Shown here in pieces: positions 1 through 6,500 of a stretch of DNA of 7,110 bases. Each line of letters begins with the position of its first letter. Positions within the stretch are counted from its first letter, which is position 1. Source of the stretch: DASTGO01 sp035719045 (lineage in GTDB: Bacteria; Actinomycetota; Actinomycetes; Actinomycetales; Kineosporiaceae); assembly GCA_035719045.1 (NCBI GenBank), contig DASTGO010000487.1, forward strand, positions 1 through 7,110, written 5' to 3'. The notes below the pieces were generated by a model. That model was not told the DNA's origin and did not search any database. It worked only from the letters and a program-made list of their open reading frames with translations. The position numbers and the translations under genes were made by a program.

Positions 1-18
1 GCCCCTACCTCGTAAACT

Positions 19-31
19 CACTCGACGAGTG
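19..31. repeat. 13-bp palindrome CACTCG-A-CGAGTG
   Basis: CACTCG at 19-24 and CGAGTG at 26-31 are perfect inverted arms around a single central A. The size and symmetry suit a dimeric regulator's binding site, but no known operator is recognised. Its right arm overlaps the left arm of the longer inverted repeat at 28-91, so the two could not pair at the same time in a transcript. Confidence 0.45.
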
Positions 32-91
32 CCCTCTCGACCCGGCAGATGAGATCTTCAGCAATCCCATCCTCCCAGGTCAGAGGGCACT
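28..91. repeat. Perfect 10-bp inverted repeat with 44-nt spacer
   Basis: AGTGCCCTCT at 28-37 is exactly complementary to AGAGGGCACT at 82-91. It lies just after the last gene in the direction of transcription, so it could form a long-loop hairpin in the 3' untranslated region. No T-tract follows, so it is not a typical intrinsic terminator. It could also be a regulatory site or an old mobile-element end, but no transposase is adjacent. Confidence 0.5.
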
Positions 92-122
92 TCCACACTT
101 GCCGATCACTCCCGAACCGACG

Positions 123-1034
123 CTAGTCGCGGATCTGGGTCAGACCGGTCGGGAGTTCCACTCCGCGTTCCGGTCCGAGGTAGCGCCAGGGCCCGGCCGG
201 GTCCGTGAGGAGACCGGCAGCGACGCGTTCGACCAGGACGGCCATCTCGGTGGGTCCGATGCCACCAGGTACCGGGGTGATGTGCTGAGGCAGTCCCTGG
301 GCGCTCGGGTGGACGTCCCCGGCGACGCCGCCGTGCAGGTCGGGCATGTACCCGCAGTCCACGACCAGGACATGTCCCTGGTGCAGATGCTGGTCGGTGA
401 GCAGGCCGGGTTGACCGGAGGTGGCGATCACGATGGCGGAGTCACGGACGGCGCCGAGGTCGTCGCCGAGATCCAGCTGAACAGGCCGGACCCCCTCGTC
501 GTTGAGGAGCCGGACGACTCCGCTCCCGACGAAGCCGCGTGCTCCCACGACCGCCACACTGCGGTCGGCCGTGAGGAACGGCGCCGTGATCCGGACGATG
601 GCCTGTGCCGTGGCGCAGGCCCGCCAGGGCGAGTCGTCGCCCAGGGCGTCGAGGTCCTTGCCCGGGGCGATCGTCTGTGCCAGCGGGCGCAGACGGGCCG
701 AGACCGGCATCTGCAGGATGATGCCGACCACCTGGGGATCGGCGTTCAGCGCAGCGATCCGGTCACCGAGCTCGCTCACGGACGTGTCGGCCGGCAGGAG
801 CAGATGCTCGGCGTTCAGCCCGAGAGCCGTGAACGTCTTCACCTTCTGCTCGGCGGACACCCGTGCGGCCTCGCCGCGTTGGCGCCAGGGGAGCGGGTCG
901 TTCTCCCGGGTCTGGATCCTCACCACGGCCACCTTCCGGCCGGCGGCGAACGGCCGCACCAGCGGGGCATAGGCGTCCCGGACTGCCCGCAGGATGGCGC
1001 CGCCGCTGATCTGCCGGCCTGGTGTCTGGCTCAC
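123..1034 (-). CDS. Divergent FolD-like methylene-THF dehydrogenase/cyclohydrolase
   Basis: FolD enzymes are cytosolic and oxidise 5,10-methylene-tetrahydrofolate with NAD(P), then hydrolyse the methenyl product to 10-formyl-THF. This 303-residue protein has the usual length and order: an N-terminal catalytic domain with GIILQMPV at 104-111 (the conserved Gln is Q108), PGKDLD at 124-129 (family KDVDG), a Rossmann loop VVGARGFVG at 162-170, and the C-terminal signature TPVPGGIGP at 253-261. The catalytic lysine aligns with K64. Several family residues are changed: the tyrosine four residues before that lysine is S60, the PCTPxG motif is replaced around C140, and the GRSxxVGxP loop is altered. 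It is therefore probably a paralogue with changed activity rather than the housekeeping enzyme. The start is a GTG 6 bp after the previous gene's stop, with no clear Shine-Dalgarno, which suggests translational coupling. The family call is firm; retained activity is uncertain. Confidence 0.85.
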   Translation of the reverse strand: MSQTPGRQISGGAILRAVRDAYAPLVRPFAAGRKVAVVRIQTRENDPLPWRQRGEAARVSAEQKVKTFTALGLNAEHLLLPADTSVSELGDRIAALNADPQVVGIILQMPVSARLRPLAQTIAPGKDLDALGDDSPWRACATAQAIVRITAPFLTADRSVAVVGARGFVGSGVVRLLNDEGVRPVQLDLGDDLGAVRDSAIVIATSGQPGLLTDQHLHQGHVLVVDCGYMPDLHGGVAGDVHPSAQGLPQHITPVPGGIGPTEMAVLVERVAAGLLTDPAGPWRYLGPERGVELPTGLTQIRD

Positions 1035-1040
1035 GGGTGG

Positions 1041-1565
1041 TCAGCCGGCGAGGTCGTGCACGGTCCGGACGACGTCGCTGTCGCGGATCCAGTCCGGGAC
1101 CGCCTGACCGACCTCGGGTGCGCCGAGCAGGCGGATCTCCCGGAGCGTTGCCGCAAGGTGGTCACCCACCAGGGTGGGGAGGATCTGTGACCACTCCTCG
1201 GGGGAGTCGTGGGCGTCGGGATAGGAGAAGGGTCCCGCCCGCAGGATCCAGGTGATCGAAAGTGCGTCTACCTCATCGCCGAGCAGTTCGCGGATGCCGT
1301 GCCACACCCCGTTGCAGGCGCCGCCCGGGTCCAGGGTGATGGCTGCCCGATCCGGGTTGTCCGCGATCTCGGAGAGCACGACGACGGGCCCGGAAGCCAG
1401 ATCCAGTTGCACCAGGCACAGACCTGTCCCGCCGGTCGAGTGTGCCCATTCCCGCAGTCCCTCCCCGACGAGACCACTCGAACGATCACGAGGGACGGGC
1501 CGCCAGGCTCTCCAGCCCACCGCGGCCGGGGATATGGCGGGTTCTTGCTGATGGCCGCTGGTCAT
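1041..1565 (-). CDS. Hypothetical protein, 174 residues, coupled to the FolD-like gene
   Basis: I do not recognise this family. The protein has an ATG start and ends TGA 6 bp before the GTG of the FolD-like gene. It looks soluble and globular. The middle (about residues 47-110) alternates hydrophobic strand-like segments, such as LCLVQLDL and PVVVLSEI, with loops. The C-terminal part (about 122-172) looks helical. It is rich in Trp (W18, W21, W40, W88, W106, W125, W159). There is no signal peptide, membrane segment or obvious catalytic motif; C50 and C84 are the only cysteines. The tight spacing suggests it is made together with the FolD-like protein and may work with it, which is inference. 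No strong Shine-Dalgarno precedes the ATG, only a G-run about 10 nt upstream, so the true start could be slightly internal. Confidence 0.7.
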   Translation of the reverse strand: MTSGHQQEPAISPAAVGWRAWRPVPRDRSSGLVGEGLREWAHSTGGTGLCLVQLDLASGPVVVLSEIADNPDRAAITLDPGGACNGVWHGIRELLGDEVDALSITWILRAGPFSYPDAHDSPEEWSQILPTLVGDHLAATLREIRLLGAPEVGQAVPDWIRDSDVVRTVHDLAG

Positions 1566-1632
1566 GAAGGCAGCACCCCCGTGGGCTCGTCACCGGGCCG
1601 GCCAAACGGTCACGGCCCGCTCATGCACTCGC

Positions 1633-2798
1633 TCATTCACCCGTCGAAGAGGCACCCGCCTCGCCGGTGGCGTGGGCGGCCAGCCGCAACAGGTCTTGAT
1701 CCTGCCCGTGCCCACCGACGAGTTGCAATCCCACCGGGCAGCCGTCAGCCGTGCGCCCCGCCGGCACGCTGACAGCGGGGTGTCCGGTGAGGTTGAACAG
1801 CCAGGTCAAGGCCACCGAGTAGGTCTCGCCCGGGCGGCGTGCCCGTGGGGGCGGTTCGGGGTGGTCGGGGTCGCCAGGACGGTCCGCCCGTCCAACAGGT
1901 CCCGCAGCAGTTCCTGGTCGCGCACGATCTGCGGGGAGACGCTGTCAGCGGCCGCCCCGGCCTCTCGTCGGGCCAGCCAGCTGTCCCGGGGATCGAGCAG
2001 GCACACCTGGACATCGACGCGGGTGAGGTCCGCGACGGCTGCCAGGCGTCGCAGCGCGGAGTGGGCGAGGTCCGCGATCTCGGGGTCCACGTCCGCGTAG
2101 CCCAGATCGGCCGACCACACCAGCCGGGTCAGCCCGGGGCGGTCCGGCCCGCTGGTGCGGCCGAAGGCGCCGGCGCTGACCACGTCGAGATAGGTCCAGG
2201 CATCGCCGACCGTCCTGGTCAGGCAGCCGTGCTCGGCGAACCGGCCTGCGGGCAGGGTCCCCGCGGTGGGTTTGACCCCGACCAGGCCGCACCACGCGGC
2301 GGGGATGCGCACCGACCCGGCTCCGTCGCTTCCCGTGGCCACCGGCACCGCGCCCATCGCGACGGCGGCCCCCGACCCCGCCGACGACCCTCCCGGCGTC
2401 AGGTCCGGGCGATGCGGGTTGCGGGTCGGTCCGCGGTCGGTATGGCCCCAGGTCTGCCACGGCACCGCTCGGGTGGGGATCGAGGTGAACCCGACCGGAA
2501 CCGCACCGGCCGCCACGAGACGGCGGACATACCGATGGCCCAGGGCCTGGCTCGCCTTGACGCCGATCGGGACCCCGGCCAGGGGCAACTCCTGCCCGGC
2601 CGCCACCGCCCGGTCGACGGCCGCGGCATCCGCCAGCACCTCGGCCCGTGGCCGGACCGCGGTGAAGGCCCGCACCACCGGGTCCACCTCGTGCAGCCGG
2701 GCCAGGGCCTGGGCGGCGAAGTCGACCGCGCTGACCTGTCCGGTGCTGACCCGGCGGGCGACGGCGAGACCGGTGAGGACGCCGTCGGGCCCGGTCAT
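1633..2798 (-). pseudogene. Amidase-signature family enzyme, frameshifted
   Basis: Amidase-signature enzymes hydrolyse amide bonds with a Ser-cisSer-Lys triad. All three sites are visible from the ATG at 2798: K81 in GVPIGVKAS, S138 in PGGSSAGSG, and S162 in DGAGSVRIPA, with the family's 24-residue Ser-Ser spacing. GLVGVKPT (171-178) follows. The frame runs to residue 330 and stops at 1806, but homology leaves it after TPTTPNRPHGH near residue 320. It resumes in another frame as PGETYSVALTW and runs to the TGA at 1633 with the usual C-terminal FNLTGHPAVSVPAG and DGCPVGLQLVG. One missing base pair near 1835 (CCGGG-CGGC context on the plus strand) explains the break and would give about 386 residues. 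This is a real mutation or a GC-rich sequencing error. The gene lies 49 bp after the DUF6941-like gene with GGTGG ahead of the ATG. The substrate is unknown; it lacks the partner genes expected of GatA. Confidence 0.85.
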
Positions 2799-2847
2799 GT
2801 CACCACCGGACAGGTCACCAGGCCGAGGCGGGGGCGATGCGGGACTC

Positions 2848-3318
2848 CTAGAAGTCCGGGAGGGAGGCCGGGTCGCTGGAGGCCCCAGCGTTCGGAGGCA
2901 GAGGCCTCGTTCGGAAGGAAAGCCGCCAATCCTCCCGCGTCTCGCCGTCGATCTCTGCTTCCCAGTAGAAGCCCTGACCAGGCGGGAGGGTGATGGGTGG
3001 CAGGTTGATGGGCATCGGTACCGGGAGTGGAGTCCCTTCGACCGCCCCGGCAGGCCGCCCGACCTCGACCGCACCCCTGACCACCACGGCTGCCGGCTGA
3101 CCCGTCGGCGTCGGTTGGGTCACCGGCTGTCCGTCTTCGTGCAGGAGCCGGAGATCGACCGAGATCTTGCGGTTGGCGTCCGTCCAGGGGACCTCAAGCA
3201 GGAGGGCGATCGCCGTGGGAACCGGAACCGGCCCGGTGGTGTTCCACCCGCCACCGCTGATGTACAGCTTCCCGTCGGCGACCGCAACGTAGTCGCAGAG
3301 GACCATGGTCAGCTTCAC
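2848..3318 (-). CDS. DUF6941-like small protein
   Basis: This 156-residue protein starts at a GTG. Its N-terminus, MKLTMVLCDYVAVADGKLYI followed by SGGGWNTTGP, is the pattern I remember from actinobacterial proteins annotated as the DUF6941 family; the match is from memory, not a search. The N-terminal 65 residues look like a compact beta-rich domain, including AIALLLEVPW and ISVDLRLLHEDGQPV. Next comes a Pro-rich stretch (about 66-115, with PMPINLPPITLPPGQG), then FYWEAEIDGE and a final strand (WRLSFRTRPL). The function of the family is unknown to me. There is no signal peptide or membrane segment. It is the first gene after the giant repeat gene, 278 bp downstream, a position often held by immunity genes behind polymorphic toxins. 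Nothing in its sequence supports that role, and similar proteins occur in unrelated settings. Confidence 0.78.
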   Translation of the reverse strand: MKLTMVLCDYVAVADGKLYISGGGWNTTGPVPVPTAIALLLEVPWTDANRKISVDLRLLHEDGQPVTQPTPTGQPAAVVVRGAVEVGRPAGAVEGTPLPVPMPINLPPITLPPGQGFYWEAEIDGETREDWRLSFRTRPLPPNAGASSDPASLPDF

Positions 3319-3370
3319 GGACCCATCATGCCGTGAAGCGGGTCGTGTGGGGTGGCCGCCACTGCGCAGC

Positions 3371-3386
3371 GACCCGATACCGGGTC
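3371..3386. repeat. Inverted repeat GACCCG-ATAC-CGGGTC
   Basis: Perfect 6-bp arms flank a 4-nt spacer, 53-68 bp upstream of the GTG of the DUF6941-like gene. The position and symmetry suit an operator near that gene's promoter; it could equally be a small GC hairpin that helps stop transcription from the giant gene. No convincing -35/-10 pair is visible, so regulation is inferred only from position. Confidence 0.4.
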
Positions 3387-3395
3387 CCGCCCGCG

Positions 3396-3420
3396 GTCAG
3401 CGGAGTTGACCCGCGCTGAC
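3396..3420. repeat. Inverted repeat GTCAGCG / CGCTGAC, 11-nt spacer
   Basis: Perfect 7-bp arms (3396-3402 and 3414-3420) lie in the gap between the giant gene and the DUF6941-like gene, next to the inverted repeat at 3371-3386. It could be a regulator site or the stem of a weak terminator for the giant gene. There is no T-tract to support a standard intrinsic terminator. Confidence 0.35.
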
Positions 3421-3485
3421 GGCCAGGGTGGTTGTGGTGGTCGGGCTGCGAGAGGGGGCGCCGGTTCCCGGTGCGCGCGGCACAG

Positions 3486-3542
3486 CCTCGCTGCTCACGA
3501 ACCACCTCGCTGCTCACGAACCACCTCGCTGCTCAGGAACCG
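3486..3542. repeat. Three-unit 19-bp tandem repeat
   Basis: CCTCGCTGCTCACGAACCA occurs head-to-tail at 3486-3504 and 3505-3523 as identical copies, and at 3524-3542 with two changes. It is non-coding: it starts 55 bp after the giant gene's stop and ends about 170 bp before the next start. There are no unique spacers, so it is not a CRISPR array. Direct repeats of this period can be iteron-like regulator sites, or simply slippage products. I cannot tell which. Confidence 0.8.
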
Positions 3543-3596
3543 CCTCGGCGGTCCACCAGTTCGGTGCGGTCACGGTCCGGGCCGGCGGCCTGCTCG

Positions 3597-6500
3597 CTAC
3601 TCCCGCTGTCGTGCCACGCGGCTGCTTCTCGAACCGGGCTGGTGTCCCTCGTCCCGTGGGCGCTTCCCCCGTCCATCCCGGGCCGTCCCCGGCGGGATGC
3701 CCCCGGTGCCTGCGTTCTCCGGCAGGGGCTGGGCGTTCTCCGGCGGGGGCTGGGCGTTCTCCGGCAAGGCAGGGGCCGGGACACCGCCCGCGTCGCGGAA
3801 CAGCAACTGCCGCAGGTGCCACCACGCCCGCGGACCGGCGGCCGCCTCGACCTCGGAGACGAACTCGCCCAGCAGCGTCTGCCAGGACGCCCGTCGCCGC
3901 CCGTCCTGGCTGTTGGGCTGGCGGAGGCTGTACATGATCCTTGCTGTCTCCCGGTGCCGGCCCTCCACCGGTCCGACCACCCGCGGGTCGGCCACGGCCG
4001 CCCTCGCCGCCTCCCGCACGGCGGTCAGGGTCTGGTCGACGAATGCCCGCGCCACTCCGGCGGTCAGCGTGCGGTCGACCCGGGTGTACCGGTCCGGGGT
4101 AGCGGGGATGCCCGGGGCCTGTGTGGTCACGGCCATCGCCACCTGCCGTGCGACCTCCGTGACATTCCCCGGGTCGGTGGTGTCAGCCTCGACCGTCCGC
4201 CACAGCGCTCCCAGCACCTGCCGGCCCAGCGTGTCGTGGGCATCGGCCAGTTTCCGGGAGTCCTGCCTGTCCGGATCCGGCCACCGCAGCACCGCCAGCG
4301 CCAGCACCGACGGGAACGCCCCCACCAACTCCGGACGCTCCAGCCACCCCGGCCACGGGACCACACCCTCGTCGAACCATGTCGTGACGGCCAGTTGGGC
4401 ACCGACCTGCTCCGTCCCCCTCCGGGGCAGGTTCCTCCGCTGGATCCGCCGGGCCAGGGGGCTTTCCTGCTCGACCCCTGGCAGTTGCCCGGAGGCACCG
4501 GCGGGCGCTTTCCCACGCTGTGCGTTCTCCGGCAAGGGCTGTGCGTTCTCCGGCAGGGCAGGGGCCGGCGCACCGCCCGTGTCGTCGAGCAGCCGCTGAC
4601 GCAGGTTCCACCACACCTGCCCACCGGCGGCCGCCTCCACACGGGAGACGAACCCGTCCAGCAGCAGCTGCCAGGACGCCCGCCGCGGCCCCTCCTGGCC
4701 GTTGGAATGGCGGAAGGCGCCCATCGTGTGGGCTGTCTCCTGGTGCAGGCCTTCCACCAAGCCGACGGCCGACGCATCCGCCCCGGGCGTCTCCCGCACG
4801 GCGGTCAGGGTCTGGTCGATGAATGCCCGCGCCACTCCGGCGGTCAGCGTGCGGTCGACCCGGGAGTACCGGTCCGGGGTAGCGGGGAGGCCCGGGGCCT
4901 GTGTGGTCACGGCCATCGCCACCTGCCGTGCGACCTCCGCGACATTCCCCGGGTCGGTGGTGCCAGCCTCGACCGTCCGCCACAGCGCCCCCAGCACCTG
5001 CCGGCCCAGCGTGTCGCGGGCATCGGCCAGTCCCCGGGAGTCCTGCCTGTCCGGATCCGGCCACCGCAGCACCGCCAGCGCCAGCAACGACGGGAAGGCC
5101 TTCACCACTTCCAGGTGTGCCCCCCACGCGAGCCGCCCCACCGGATCACCTCGGGTGGACAACCGCCTCAGCTGGACCCGGGCGACGGCCTGCTCATCCC
5201 CGCCCAACGAGAAGTCCCGGACCAACTTCAGCGCCTCGGCATACCCCGCCCAGGCCTGCCCATCGCCCCTGACCCGGCCGGCGGCAGCCGGTGGCGGCTG
5301 AACTGTAGAGCCTGCTGGCCCGGCAGCGAGGCCGCCCACGAGGTCGAGGAGAACTGCGGTCGACTCACCAGGACCCCCAGGCACCGCCGGCTGTGGGGCC
5401 TGCTGCTGTGTCGAGGGGAGGAGCGCCGTCTGCCAGCGGGTCATCCGGAGTCTGGTCAGGTTCTTCGCCGCCAGCCAGGCCTGCGCCCGATCCTGACCCT
5501 GCGCGACGGCGGCGCTGAAGTCCCGGAGCAGAGCAGCCTTCTGATCCCCGGACAACAGGTGCGGTCTGGCGGCCAGTTCGGGGTGACCTGCCGGCAGTTG
5601 GGCGGTCTCCCGGAGGGCGCGCCACTCCCCGGTCCGAGCGGGGTCGATGCCGCGCTCCTCCATCCAGGCCGCGCCTTCTCGCCGGGAGACGGCCTGCTCG
5701 TCGTCGGCCAGCAGGGCCAGCTTCTGCTCCCGGCTGAGCCTGGCGCGGGGCGGGGCGAGGCCATCCCACGCGAGCACCTGGTCGGGGCCGATCTCGATCT
5801 GACCGGACGGGGCACCGGACGAACCTCGTCCGCCGGTGCCGACAGGCCCGCTCCCGGCCGGCAACACCTCCGTCCCCAGGAAGCCTGCCGGTGACACCGT
5901 GTCCCCGCCGACCGCGACCGGCCGTGTCTGCGCCCGGTCCGGGGCACCCGCAGTTCCCGCACCAGCACCTTCCCCCGCCGGACGAGGACGGACCGACCGG
6001 GCACCGGCATCGACGTCCGACCGACGCCGCACCCCCAACGACGCCCCCGCCGGGGAGGCCGCCTGATCGGAGACACCCAACCCGCTCCGACTGCCGGAAA
6101 CCGTCCCTCCCCCTGGTCCGGCCCCAGCCAACGCTGGGTCCGACCCCTGCCCGGCAGGGCCCTCACCCCCAGTCCCCAGCGTGAGCCAGTCGGCCCCGAC
6201 CCACCCGTCAGGCCCCGCCCCGTCCCCGAACCCGCTACCGGTGACCCAGAGGCCACCAGCAGGCCCTGCCGAGGGGCCGACGCCGGTCGAACGGCCGGCA
6301 CCTGTTGAGGGGCCGGCACCTGTTGAGGGGCCGGTGCCTGTTGAGGGGCTGCCGGCGGGTGTCACGGCCTGTGGGGGGCCGCTGGCATCGGCCATGGTCA
6401 CCCGGTAGGTGGGCCCTGGGTCCCAGATCCGGGTGAAGTCCGCACCCGGGAAACGGTCCATTCGGCGGACCTGCGCCACCGGGCCCGACACCCACGTCGA

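Larger units (their letters stand above)
1..122. other. Non-coding stretch downstream of the FolD-like gene
   Basis: No convincing gene is visible here. The stretch lies downstream of the TAG stop of the FolD-like gene and is less GC-rich than the coding regions. It contains a 13-bp palindrome and a perfect 10-bp inverted repeat that share bases, listed separately. It could hold a terminator for the minus-strand genes or the control region of a gene outside the window. The sequence does not decide between these. Confidence 0.5.
3711..4328 (-). repeat. Helical module B of the giant protein (residues 917-1122)
   Basis: This is the second copy of a ~200-residue module. It opens with an AFPSVLALAVLRWPDPDR-type segment, continues through amphipathic helices (ADAHDTLGRQVLGALWRTVE; ARQVAMAVTTQA; RTLTAGVARAFVDQTLTAVR), and has a more variable second half (VEGRHRETARIM, RRASWQTLLGEFV, AWWHLRQLL). 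It ends in three PENA repeats. The first half is 92% identical to module A in protein, the second half about 60%. The fold and function are not recognised; predominantly helical is my reading of the heptad-like pattern. Confidence 0.85.
4518..5108 (-). repeat. Helical module A of the giant protein (residues 657-853)
   Basis: This is the first of the two tandem modules, collinear with module B from AFPSLLALAVLRWPDPDR to the PENAQ repeats; module B is 3 residues longer in the middle. The 63 residues between the modules (854-916) keep only weak similarity to the stretch before module A, for example xRxQxRxL near 633-639 and 877-883. The repeating unit may therefore be longer than the conserved core. 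No known domain is recognised. Confidence 0.85.

Noticed and set aside
99..1190. 363-residue plus-strand open frame
   Set aside because: It lies antisense to the FolD-like gene, whose family motifs fix the coding strand.
1828..1860. Programmed ribosomal frameshift in the amidase
   Set aside because: There is no convincing slippery heptamer or downstream structure at the switch point, and this family is normally read in one frame. A one-base indel is simpler.
1839..2993. 384-residue plus-strand open frame over the amidase
   Set aside because: The amidase triad and surrounding motifs are on the minus strand. The antisense frame is low-complexity Gly/Arg-rich and spans two genes.
2799..3074. 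N-terminal extension of the amidase to an upstream start at 3074
   Set aside because: The added 92 residues are Arg/Pro/Ser-rich, unlike the family, and overlap the DUF6941-like gene. The ATG at 2798 starts exactly where family similarity begins.
2848..3318. Immunity gene for the giant protein
   Set aside because: The position alone is suggestive. The protein matches a general DUF6941-type pattern, a 278-bp gap separates the genes, and no toxin domain is visible in the giant protein.
3326..3517. 63-residue minus-strand open frame in the intergenic gap
   Set aside because: It runs through the tandem and inverted repeats, has an unlikely composition, no homology I recognise and no ribosome binding site.
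3486..3542. Possible CRISPR array
   Set aside because: The 19-bp units are directly adjacent, with no spacers, and there are no cas genes.
3432..5894. 820-residue plus-strand open frame antisense to the giant gene
   Set aside because: It is an arginine/proline-rich shadow produced by GC bias. Its repeats mirror the modules on the other strand, and it has no recognisable domain. The minus-strand frame has normal composition and coherent domains.
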